Positions 1 through 6,010 of a stretch of DNA of 6,869 nt are shown here, piece by piece. The position numbers were made by a program, and so were the translations under genes. Below the pieces are notes generated by a model, which saw nothing but the letters and a program-made list of their open reading frames with translations, searched no databases and was not told the origin of the DNA. This DNA is from Candidatus Saccharimonadota bacterium (GTDB lineage: Bacteria; Patescibacteriota; Saccharimonadia; Saccharimonadales; Saccharimonadaceae), in assembly GCA_009778015.1 (NCBI GenBank), contig WRKS01000024.1:1-6869 (forward strand), read 5' to 3'. Each line of letters begins with the position of its first letter. The first letter of the stretch is position 1.

Positions 1-195
1 GACAATCGGCGGCTTGGTTTTGGCCTGGACAATCAGGGCGGCGGCCGCGACGACGACCACGGCCAAGAAGGTCCAAGAGCGGACCATCACCGCCAGCCCG
101 CCTAGGCTTAGAACTGCTAAAGTAAAGGCGACATAAAATGACGCGCCGCGCTTGTTGATCGTGTACTCGCTAGCTTCCCACTCAATCTTTTCCAT
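1..195 (-). CDS. Small membrane protein, partial (N-terminal 65 residues), T4SS-linked CPR family
   Basis: The gene runs off the left edge, so only residues 1-65 are visible. It starts MEKIEWEASEYTINKRGASF, followed by two hydrophobic stretches (about residues 20-34 and 37-54) with a short basic turn (MVRSW) between them, then QAKTKPP. This 'W-E-A-x-E-Y...K...two short TM helices...K-x-P' layout resembles small uncharacterised proteins that I recall next to type IV secretion genes in CPR bacteria; PrgI-like proteins are a weaker alternative. An in-frame TAA lies 9 nt upstream of the ATG, so no earlier start is possible. No ribosome binding site lies at the normal distance. It follows the VirB6-like gene on the same strand after 88 bp and has its own promoter there. 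Its function is unknown; a role as a small inner-membrane part of the same machine is inference from position. Confidence 0.6.
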   Translation of the reverse strand, partial: MEKIEWEASEYTINKRGASFYVAFTLAVLSLGGLAVMVRSWTFLAVVVVAAAALIVQAKTKPPIV

Positions 196-219
196 GGCAA
201 TTTATGGCTGACGCCAAAT

Positions 220-264
220 CTCCTTTTCTGTATTTATTATATGTCTTTTGTTTTGAGATTGCAA
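220..264 (-). promoter_or_regulatory. Promoter and displaced Shine-Dalgarno for the small membrane protein
   Basis: On the minus strand, TTGCAA (259-264) and TATAAT (236-241) are 17 bp apart. Transcription would start near 229. An AGGAG (220-224) follows, but it lies 24 nt from the only possible ATG at 195, too far for ordinary use. A TTG two nt after the AGGAG opens an 11-codon frame whose TGA lies inside the gene, out of frame with it. This could be a short coupling leader, or the AGGAG may be chance. Confidence 0.55.
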
Positions 265-283
265 GATGCTTGAGGCTCAGGCT

Positions 284-3200
284 TTATAGGCTGGGTTTCT
301 TACCAGTCAGGCCAAATGCAGCACGCATTTCGTCATCCAAGAGCGCTTTTTCGGTAGGGCTCATGGCGTTAATAAGCTCTTGGAGCTCGGGTGCAATCTG
401 TCCAGTCTCAAATGAACCGGTGGTGCTGCTCATGTCAAGGTAGTAGTCGTTAAGCTTTTTCGCAAGGTCGCTATGATTGAATAGGCTGACGCGATCGGCG
501 CCTTTCAAGTTGCGAGCATGGATATCAAGCAAATGCGGCTCAAGGTCGGCGAACAATGGTGCGTTCGGCCGCGATGGGTCGCCATCAAATAGGTAGCCAT
601 CCGAGCCGGCGCGCTTGTCGGCGCGGTCGCTCATTTTGTCCACATTGATCTTGCGGCGGATGTCGGTATTCATCTCTTGCTTGAGCATGGTGTTGCCGTT
701 CGCGATGTCATACATGGCGTTATTAAGCAGGTGGAGCATGGTTGGGCTAATCTTGCCGGAGGCATAGGCGCCATCCTCTTGCAAGAGGGCGTCATTGAGC
801 GCAGCGAACTGACCGGCCTTCATGCTGGCAAGTTGGCGCGCCGACATATCACCAAGGTAAGAATAGATAGACGCGTAGTTAACGCTATCCCAGCCCTCGT
901 TGTTAACTCCAGGCTTACCCGGCATGCTGCGGCCGATAAGAAGGGTGTTAAGGTTGGTCAAAGTCTCACCGTCAATCTCGCCGGAACAAGCAGCGGAGCG
1001 AAGTTGCTTAACCAAGAAGCCGGCTTGCAAGCCGTTTGGCTTGACGTCCGGGTTAACATGATTAGCTTTGTTCATGAGGTCCATAATCGCCTCAAAGGTG
1101 GTGCGGTCTTGGCTCTTGGCGATACCTGGTTGGGTAATGTTGCCGAGCAAGCTGAGCATACCGAGCTCGCCTTGATCAGCCGCCCAGCCAACCATGGTGA
1201 CGGCGCGGGTGGAATCCTCTTGTTCTTTGCGGACGAACTGAATTTGGTCTGGCGTAACATCCTCAATAGCGACAACAAACTTCTTGCTTGCCTTGTCGCG
1301 GTAGATTGCTTCAATCACTTCTTCGCGGCTGGAGTTAGGCATTTTCTCGTTCATCCAGCGTTGGACTTTACCCTCAAAGTTGCCCCACTTGCCGCGGCGG
1401 ATGTTCATGCTCTTGGCATACATGGCAAGGTGAGCGGCGTCATTCTTGTATTTAACAAGGGTGTCCATGAGGCGCTTGTTGCCTTCGCTGGCGACATCAT
1501 CAATAATGTTGCCGTCGGCGTCCTTGTCTAGCAGATAGCCAGCCTCGGTCGCGTCGGCGATTTCGTCGGTAATCAAGTTATAGTCGCCGCGCTGTGCCAT
1601 GATGTCAATCGCCGCCTCCATCTTGTTCCAGTCTTTTTCGCGGAAAGAGTCCTTGAGCGAACGCTGGATGTCGTAGGTGAGCTTGGTGTCGCTAAAGAGC
1701 GTGGCATAAGCATCGCGGGTCTTTTTGTTCATCATGTTGTGCATGCTCATGGCCCGGGCGACCGAGCGATCGCGCATAATCTTGCCCTCGGCGATTGCCG
1801 CTGCGCTTTCGCGGTGAGCAGTACCCTCAATCGGCGCGACAAAGCGCTGGTAGTTATTGAGCTTGTCTTGGAGCCGGACGCGGGTGGCCTCGCCCTCAGT
1901 AGTGTTTTTAAGCGCTTGGTAAGTTTCGTTGGCTCGGTAGGCGTCGTTCAATAGTTCGTTGCGGAATTTCTCATCGCCAAAGTCGTTTTCGGTCTTGCGC
2001 TGCTCGGCGGTCCAAACACGGAGCCAAGCGTCGGAGCCCTTGGCGGCGATGCGCGATAGTTTGCGCTGGCCGCGAGTGCCGGCAGGGTGGTCGGAGTCGG
2101 ACCAGCCGGACGCTTCGTTGAGGGTGCTGGAGCGGTCTAATTTGGCGATACTTGCCTCTAGTTCGTCAACACCGGATTGCTTGGCGACATAGCCCAACTT
2201 GTTCTTGAGCTCGTGGTTGCCTTTCTTAACACTGTGAGCGGAGACATAATTATCAACATAGGCGCCCAAGCGGTTTTTGGCGATGCCGCTTTCAAGGTTG
2301 TAGCTTTCGGCGCGGAGAGCGCTTTGTTTCGCTATGAAGGCGGAGAGCTTGGCGGAAGGGTTATAAGTGTTGGGCAGCATACCCTTGTTGAGATAGCGGG
2401 CGCGGGCAATCATCTGCTGCTCTTTGCTGTAGGTGCCAAGGGCTGCTTGCGCTGGGGCAAATGGTTTCCGCGCCAGCTCGTTGACCTTGCCGAGCACGGT
2501 GCCGGACATGCGGAGCAGGGCTGGCGTCATGACAAGCGGCACGATTTGCACCGCCATACCCAAGACAACCTGAAGCATGCCGGTCGCGGTAACTATAATA
2601 GCCCAACCGGCTAGGCGCGAGGCGCCGTAGAGCAGGGCGAACATCGGAAAGATAATTAGCATTTGGAGGAAGAACTTTTTCCAGAGGTTAAAGTATTTCT
2701 CAGTGCCTTGCAAGAGCAACGATACGAAAGCTAGCGGTGCTAGCATCACGAGCAAGAAGATCAGAGCTTGGCGGGCGGCCATGGTAAAGAGCGCCGCGAG
2801 GACGGCGACAAGGCCGGCGAGCAAGATAGGTAAGAGGACAAAGAAAATGCCGGCGAGGCCGCCAGAGACGACAAGTAGAGCGAGAATACCAGCTGCGGCG
2901 CCGCCACCGCCGATTGCAAAAGCAACCACAGCTTCCCAGGTTGGGATGTCGGCGAGATTCATGGTGCCGTTGGCGGCGGCTTGAGCGGCGATAGAATCAA
3001 AGAGGCCGACTAGGCTGACGCCAAAGATGTCGGACAGGTTGACAGCGGCGACCGAGATGTAGAATGAGAGGTTGACAAGGATGGCGACGGCCAAGAGCTT
3101 GGGGGCGGCGCGGCGGAGGGCGTAGTTGGTGATGTTCCACTGGGTAAAGTGAGAGAAAATCATGGCCAAGAACATCATCACAAAGATGACGTTGGCGATG

Positions 3201-3610
3201 TTTCTAATGTATCCCCAGATGTAATATAAGGGCGAATCAAAGACATCAGAGGTCATATTGACGACCAGCAAGGCCGAAAGCGCGCTCATGGCGGCGTCGG
3301 TACCGGCGGCGATTATACCGGTGATCGGGCAGATAGCCCAGGCCATTTTGCCCATTTGCTCGGCGCAGTTATTAACTGGGGCCGCGTTTTCGGACTCTTC
3401 CTCTTCTTCTTCCTCGTCGTCAGGGGTTGGGGTAGGGTTGGGAGCGGTCGGAGTTGGAGTGGCTGGGGTTATAGGGGTGGTTGGGGCGGTCGGAGTAGGG
3501 GTTTGAGGGTTCGGAAGGGTCGGCAGAGCCGAAATGTTGGCGGAAAGCAAAAAGCCCCCCGTCAAGACCGAGGCAATAAAAATAAATAACGAAAGAAATC
3601 GTTTTTTCAT
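284..3610 (-). CDS. TrbL/VirB6-like type IV secretion channel protein with long soluble C-terminal region
   Basis: This 1108-residue protein is probably the polytopic inner-membrane channel component of a type IV secretion-like machine. Residues 1-28 form a signal peptide (MKKR, hydrophobic core, SANISA). Residues 29-63 are a Pro/Thr linker and 64-74 an acidic run (DDEEEEEEEES). Several membrane segments follow between about 95 and 370, including RNIANVIFV (136-144), NYALRR (162-167) and ILVNLSFYI, the part I recognise from CPR VirB6/TrbL-like proteins. The last ~730 residues are hydrophilic, rich in charged residues and Ala, with no domain I recognise. The family core is usually much shorter, so the tail is unusual. 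The frame stays open to a GTG at 3676, but that codon lies upstream of the -10 box at 3665-3670, so it cannot be the start. ATG 3622 and ATG 3610 remain. I prefer 3610 because it begins with the basic signal-peptide head and overlaps the stop of a leader ORF. It is divergent from the pilin-like genes. Confidence 0.78.
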   Translation of the reverse strand: MKKRFLSLFIFIASVLTGGFLLSANISALPTLPNPQTPTPTAPTTPITPATPTPTAPNPTPTPDDEEEEEEESENAAPVNNCAEQMGKMAWAICPITGIIAAGTDAAMSALSALLVVNMTSDVFDSPLYYIWGYIRNIANVIFVMMFLAMIFSHFTQWNITNYALRRAAPKLLAVAILVNLSFYISVAAVNLSDIFGVSLVGLFDSIAAQAAANGTMNLADIPTWEAVVAFAIGGGGAAAGILALLVVSGGLAGIFFVLLPILLAGLVAVLAALFTMAARQALIFLLVMLAPLAFVSLLLQGTEKYFNLWKKFFLQMLIIFPMFALLYGASRLAGWAIIVTATGMLQVVLGMAVQIVPLVMTPALLRMSGTVLGKVNELARKPFAPAQAALGTYSKEQQMIARARYLNKGMLPNTYNPSAKLSAFIAKQSALRAESYNLESGIAKNRLGAYVDNYVSAHSVKKGNHELKNKLGYVAKQSGVDELEASIAKLDRSSTLNEASGWSDSDHPAGTRGQRKLSRIAAKGSDAWLRVWTAEQRKTENDFGDEKFRNELLNDAYRANETYQALKNTTEGEATRVRLQDKLNNYQRFVAPIEGTAHRESAAAIAEGKIMRDRSVARAMSMHNMMNKKTRDAYATLFSDTKLTYDIQRSLKDSFREKDWNKMEAAIDIMAQRGDYNLITDEIADATEAGYLLDKDADGNIIDDVASEGNKRLMDTLVKYKNDAAHLAMYAKSMNIRRGKWGNFEGKVQRWMNEKMPNSSREEVIEAIYRDKASKKFVVAIEDVTPDQIQFVRKEQEDSTRAVTMVGWAADQGELGMLSLLGNITQPGIAKSQDRTTFEAIMDLMNKANHVNPDVKPNGLQAGFLVKQLRSAACSGEIDGETLTNLNTLLIGRSMPGKPGVNNEGWDSVNYASIYSYLGDMSARQLASMKAGQFAALNDALLQEDGAYASGKISPTMLHLLNNAMYDIANGNTMLKQEMNTDIRRKINVDKMSDRADKRAGSDGYLFDGDPSRPNAPLFADLEPHLLDIHARNLKGADRVSLFNHSDLAKKLNDYYLDMSSTTGSFETGQIAPELQELINAMSPTEKALLDDEMRAAFGLTGKKPSL
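3423..3442 (+). repeat. G-quadruplex-type motif in the Pro/Thr linker coding region
   Basis: The plus strand has four G-runs (4, 4, 3 and 3 G) separated by TT, TA and TT. This is the template strand of the VirB6-like gene; on the coding strand it reads as Pro, Asn and Thr codons of the linker. More G-runs continue to about 3530. The motif fits a folded quadruplex by pattern only. Confidence 0.5.
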
Positions 3611-3660
3611 CGGTTTTTCCATTGGTTTGGGCAATACACGCTTATGGCATGTTTTGCCAT
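3607..3660 (-). CDS. Putative 17-codon leader ORF overlapping the VirB6-like start
   Basis: ATG at 3660 reads MAKHAISVYCPNQWKNR and ends with TGA at 3607-3609. That TGA overlaps the ATG of the channel gene at 3608-3610 in an ATGA arrangement, typical of translational coupling. The leader ATG lies only 4 nt after the -10 box (3665-3670), so it could be translated only from an mRNA whose first base is at or just before the A of ATG. No ribosome binding site is present. Its start lies inside an inverted repeat. The geometry is seen directly; that it is translated is inference, and a 17-codon frame can arise by chance. Confidence 0.35.
   Translation of the reverse strand: MAKHAISVYCPNQWKNR
3644..3660. 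repeat. Inverted repeat at the predicted transcription start of the VirB6-like gene
   Basis: ATGGCA (3644-3649) and TGCCAT (3655-3660) form a 6-bp inverted repeat with a 5-nt centre. It lies just downstream of the -10 box on the minus strand, covering the expected +1 and the leader ATG. It could be an operator or a short 5' mRNA hairpin that masks the leader start. The stem is short, so chance is possible. Confidence 0.4.
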
Positions 3661-3664
3661 TACT

Positions 3665-3693
3665 ATTATAGCACACTCCACCTCAAAAAGCAA
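3665..3693 (-). promoter_or_regulatory. Promoter of the VirB6-like gene (extended -10)
   Basis: The minus strand shows TTGCTT (3688-3693), a 17-bp spacer and TATAAT (3665-3670). TGTGC directly precedes the -10, so it is an extended -10 promoter. A GGTGGAG word (3676-3682) in the spacer is shared with the divergent promoter at 3792-3815. Transcription should start near 3658. Confidence 0.72.
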
Positions 3694-3791
3694 TAGTTTT
3701 GCGTGGTTTCGTGAATAAGCACAAGCTTTGTTGTTTGGGAGGTTCTTGGGGGTTTTGGGGCAACTTTGGGGCAAAAGGCATAGGAGGCTTG
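3694..3791. promoter_or_regulatory. Control region between divergent channel and pilin genes, with helically phased TTGGG repeats
   Basis: This stretch between the two divergent promoters has no credible gene of its own. Four TTGGG words occur on the plus strand at 3735, 3746, 3755 and 3766, spaced 11, 9 and 11 bp, close to one DNA turn. The last two lie in a longer direct repeat, TTTGGGGCAA, at 3754-3763 and 3765-3774. The array ends about 20 bp before the pilin -35 region. It could bind a regulator or fold as a G-quadruplex; the sequence cannot decide. Confidence 0.5.
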
Positions 3792-3815
3792 ATTTTGGTG
3801 GAGATGTGGTATAAT
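3792..3815 (+). promoter_or_regulatory. Promoter of the three-gene pilin-like operon (extended -10)
   Basis: TATAAT at 3810-3815 is preceded by TGTGG, a strong extended -10. The -35 is weak: CTTGAT at 16 bp or TTGATT at 15 bp. A strong extended -10 can compensate for a poor -35. Transcription should start near 3822, only about 3 nt before the ATG at 3825. Confidence 0.68.
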
Positions 3816-3824
3816 GTGGGTAGT

Positions 3825-4325
3825 ATGGCTAGATTCACTCGATTCTTTATGGCGTTGTTGGTGGCGAGTGCTGTGGCTGTGGTTTCTGTGCCCGTGGCAG
3901 AGGTTTCTGGGGTACCTATGAGCTTAAATGCGTGCCTGGACGCGGGGGGGACTCTCGGGGCGTTGATAGACGATACGCCGGGTGGTGGGAACAATATACA
4001 TGAGTGCACGTTCCCTGGGCAATCGACTGGGCCTGGTAGCGGTAACGACCCGTGCGCCGGGGCGATTTTTAGCGTAGATTGCAGCGGTAATAGCGGCGAG
4101 GGTATCTTTGAGGTGCTAGACATCGTGTTGAATGTGCTAACGGCCGGCGTTGGTGTGGCGGCAGCAGTAGGTATAGTGGTGGCAGCGATTCGTTACACGC
4201 AGGCGCGCGACAAGGTAGAAAGCGTGACGGGCGCCAAAAAGATGATAGTCAACATTATGATTGGTCTTGCGGTATGGGCGTTGTTCTACGCCTTGATGCG
4301 TTGGCTGTTGCCGGGAGTAACATAA
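3825..4325 (+). CDS. Exported VirB2/TrbC-like protein with four-cysteine outer domain
   Basis: This 166-residue protein is a pilin-like or pilus-associated membrane protein. Residues 1-29 look like a signal peptide (MARFTRFF, then a hydrophobic run). Residues 30-93 form a Gly-rich outer domain with cysteines at 37, 61, 77 and 86, which could make two disulfides. The VirB2-like core follows: a hydrophobic helix (about 98-122), a short charged loop YTQARDKVESVTGAKKM, and a second helix (about 140-160). The loop matches the place of the usual 'SGGDPEK...AK' motif but lacks SGG, so this is a divergent member. The frame is open further upstream to 3699, but the promoter lies inside that extension, so ATG 3825 is preferred. 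The mRNA would have almost no leader, and no ribosome binding site is visible. The next gene starts 1 nt after its stop. A run of seven G at 3944-3950 lies in the coding sequence. Confidence 0.7.
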   Translation: MARFTRFFMALLVASAVAVVSVPVAEVSGVPMSLNACLDAGGTLGALIDDTPGGGNNIHECTFPGQSTGPGSGNDPCAGAIFSVDCSGNSGEGIFEVLDIVLNVLTAGVGVAAAVGIVVAAIRYTQARDKVESVTGAKKMIVNIMIGLAVWALFYALMRWLLPGVT

Positions 4326-4326
4326 A

Positions 4327-5097
4327 ATGCGCGGCAGGTTGGCAAAAATGCTCTTGGCGGTAGCGATGGTTTTGGGGGGCGCAACGTTCGCCAATGTGAC
4401 GCTGATGGCGAGCCCGGCATCGGCCTGTGGCAACCCTAGCGCAGTGGTGAATAGCGGGTTCTTTAACTTGCGGCCGTGGTATCATGGCCTAACCATAAGT
4501 GGTGGAACTGAACTATGTAGGCCTGTGGCCGGGAGTGGCGCAACCACTGGTGGAAACAACATAGAGATGCGAATCTTTATCTGGCGGATTGTAGGTAATG
4601 TGGCGGACATTCTATTGACGCTGATTGGCTATGCGGCGGTACTGTTTGTGCTTGTCGGCGGGTTCTGGGTGATGTTTTCTAGCGGCGACCCGGCCAAGAT
4701 GGCGCGGGGCAAGACAACGATTGGCAACGCGCTGATAGGTGTGGTAATAGCGGTTTGCGCCAGCGGCGCGGTGCGATTTATCAATGACGCGTTGTTTGTC
4801 TCTGGCACGGAGCCAACTATAACAGCAGACCCGGGCGGAGTCAATATCAGTGGTGCGCCTACAGATACGGACGCAATGTGGATGAGTGCTGTCTCAAACT
4901 TTTTGTTTATGATGGGGATAGCGGCGGTGGCGATGGTGGTATGGGGCGGCGTCAAGCTTTCGGCGTCGGCCGGCAACCCGCAAGCCCAAGCCAAGGCCAA
5001 AAATACAGTTATCTTTGCTTTAGCTGGCATGGTGGTGATGGTGCTGGCCGGAGCGTTAGTGCGGATAGTCTTTAACGCGGCGAATAGCGGGACATAG
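4327..5097 (+). CDS. Tandem double VirB2-like membrane protein
   Basis: This 256-residue protein carries two VirB2/TrbC-like cores in one chain. Residues 1-33 are a signal peptide ending SPASA, with likely cleavage before Cys34. An outer stretch (34-82) contains Cys34 and Cys64. Core A (about 84-157) has helix, loop SSGDPAKMARGK, helix. A linker (about 158-185) is rich in Thr, Gly and Pro. Core B (about 186-252) repeats the plan with loop SASAGNPQAQAKAK. Both loops match the 'S-x-G-[DN]-P...[AR]-K' pattern of the neighbouring single-core proteins. VirB2-type pilins normally have one core, so this is an internal duplication or fusion. It could be a non-polymerising cap, base or assembly factor rather than a pilin. 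A GGGAG at 4313-4317 lies 9 nt before the ATG, inside the end of the previous gene, suggesting coupled translation. Confidence 0.72.
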   Translation: MRGRLAKMLLAVAMVLGGATFANVTLMASPASACGNPSAVVNSGFFNLRPWYHGLTISGGTELCRPVAGSGATTGGNNIEMRIFIWRIVGNVADILLTLIGYAAVLFVLVGGFWVMFSSGDPAKMARGKTTIGNALIGVVIAVCASGAVRFINDALFVSGTEPTITADPGGVNISGAPTDTDAMWMSAVSNFLFMMGIAAVAMVVWGGVKLSASAGNPQAQAKAKNTVIFALAGMVVMVLAGALVRIVFNAANSGT

Positions 5098-5104
5098 GAG
5101 AGAA

Positions 5105-5521
5105 ATGAAAATGAATAGCAAGAATATCTTAAAGAAGTTACGCTTGGTGTTTGCAGGTTGTGTGGCGGTACTGGCGATTATGGGTGTGGCGTTGGCGAGT
5201 GATGCGCTACTGGCGGAGGATGCGGCGGCTGGGTACCGAGATCCGATTTGTAGCGAGATCCGGGATGCGCCAGGTTGCGGAGGGGTGGACAACAACAACT
5301 TAGACAAGAGTGCGACTAACATCTTGAATGTGCTGTTGTGGTTTGGCGGCGGTGTGGCCGTGATGTTTATAGTGGTGGGCGCGATCCAGCTAGTGACAAG
5401 CGGTGGTGAACCGGAGAAAACCAAACGCGGCAGACAAACGCTGGTTTTTGCCTTAATCGGTTTGGTGGTGATGATTATGGCGGCGATAATTGTCCAGACG
5501 GTTTACGAATACACCAATTAA
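5105..5521 (+). CDS. Exported VirB2/TrbC-like pilin protein
   Basis: This 138-residue protein is a single-core VirB2-like pilin candidate. Residues 1-31 form a signal peptide (basic MKMNSKNILKKLR, hydrophobic core, VALA; cleavage probably near 31, or later after DAAA). A short acidic outer part (32-70) contains Cys49 and Cys58, a likely disulfide pair. Helix one (about 74-97) is followed by the loop TSGGEPEKTKRGR and helix two (about 112-132), the classic arrangement. It is the third gene of the operon, 7 nt after the stop of the double-core gene. AGGAG at 5096-5100 overlaps that stop and lies 4 nt from ATG 5105 or 10 nt from ATG 5111, so the true start may be two codons later. The likely location is the cytoplasmic membrane before assembly into a fibre. 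Confidence 0.75.
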   Translation: MKMNSKNILKKLRLVFAGCVAVLAIMGVALASDALLAEDAAAGYRDPICSEIRDAPGCGGVDNNNLDKSATNILNVLLWFGGGVAVMFIVVGAIQLVTSGGEPEKTKRGRQTLVFALIGLVVMIMAAIIVQTVYEYTN

Positions 5522-5550
5522 AAAGAATCCTCTAAAAGTTGTGTTCTGTC

Positions 5551-5578
5551 TTGACACGCGCGCTGGGTGTGGTATGAT
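5551..5578 (+). promoter_or_regulatory. Strong promoter of the stand-alone pilin gene
   Basis: A perfect -35 TTGACA (5551-5556) is followed after 16 bp by TATGAT (5573-5578), with TGTGG directly before the -10. Transcription should start near 5585. It gives the fourth pilin-like gene its own transcript and is one of the two best -35 boxes in the window. Confidence 0.8.
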
Positions 5579-5607
5579 AAAGGTATAAGAATATAAAAGG
5601 AGCGCAG

Positions 5608-5949
5608 ATGGAACTAAAGATGTTTCAATTAATAGCAGGTATTCAGAGCGGTATTGATACCGCAAGGACGGGTGGTGGGCTAACAGCTGGCAGCTGGACT
5701 ATTGATACTGTATTAGAGACTATACTCCGCATTCTAACTCTCATTGTTGGTGGTTTGGCAGTTGCTTTCATCGTGGTTGGCGGTATTAAATATGTCACCA
5801 GCGGCGGTGACGAAAAGAAAGTTGCCGGTGCCAAAAACACTATCCTCTATGCAGTGATTGGTTTAGTGGTGGCGATTGCAGCGCGCGTTATCATAGGCTT
5901 GGTCCTAAATGCGCTAAACTTGAGCGGTCAGAGCGGCGTTCGAGGCTAA
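5608..5949 (+). CDS. VirB2/TrbC-like protein, candidate major pilin
   Basis: This 113-residue protein has a single VirB2-like core: helix one (about 43-62, with FIVVGGIKY), loop TSGGDEKKVAGAK (64-76), helix two (about 77-103). The 'SGGD-x-K-K...AK' loop is the best match to the family pattern among the four proteins here. Unlike the other three it has no clear signal peptide: the N-terminus MELKMFQLIAGIQSGIDTAR is amphipathic at best, and it has no cysteine. AAGGAG at 5597-5602 lies 5 nt before ATG 5608; ATG 5620 is a weaker alternative. It forms a single-gene unit with its own near-consensus promoter and its own terminator, so it is probably expressed more strongly than the three-gene operon. 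On that basis it may be the main structural subunit, which is inference. It could instead be a free membrane protein of unknown role. Confidence 0.75.
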   Translation: MELKMFQLIAGIQSGIDTARTGGGLTAGSWTIDTVLETILRILTLIVGGLAVAFIVVGGIKYVTSGGDEKKVAGAKNTILYAVIGLVVAIAARVIIGLVLNALNLSGQSGVRG

Positions 5950-5968
5950 AACTCAAAAAGATTACAGG

Positions 5969-5991
5969 AGCCCCGAGAAATCGGGGCTTTT
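5969..5991 (+). terminator. Rho-independent terminator of the stand-alone pilin gene
   Basis: AGCCCCGA (5969-5976) and TCGGGGCT (5981-5988) form a perfect 8-bp stem closed by a GAAA tetraloop, followed by TTT and further T-rich bases. It lies 20 bp after the stop codon at 5949. Confidence 0.85.
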
Positions 5992-6010
5992 ATGATTGTG
6001 CGTCTTTAGC

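Noticed and set aside
268..282. Imperfect palindrome after the VirB6-like gene (GCTTGAGGCTCAGGC)
   Set aside because: The centre leaves no room for a hairpin loop, one pair is mismatched and no T-run follows on the minus strand, so it is not a terminator.
677..1531. A 284-codon open frame on the plus strand inside the VirB6-like gene
   Set aside because: It lies fully antisense to a well-supported long gene, has no promoter or ribosome binding site, and its translation resembles no family. High-GC antisense frames of this size are common.
3611..3676. N-terminal extension of the VirB6-like protein to a GTG at 3676
   Set aside because: The GTG lies upstream of the -10 box used by this gene, so it would not be on the mRNA, and the extension would bury the signal peptide.
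3699..3824. N-terminal extension of the first pilin-like protein
   Set aside because: The promoter and TTGGG array lie within it, and the extension lacks any signal-peptide or pilin character.
4629..5030. A 133-codon minus-strand frame across the double-core gene, and similar frames behind the other pilin-like genes
   Set aside because: They mirror the plus-strand VirB2-like cores, which have operon structure, signal peptides and ribosome binding sites.
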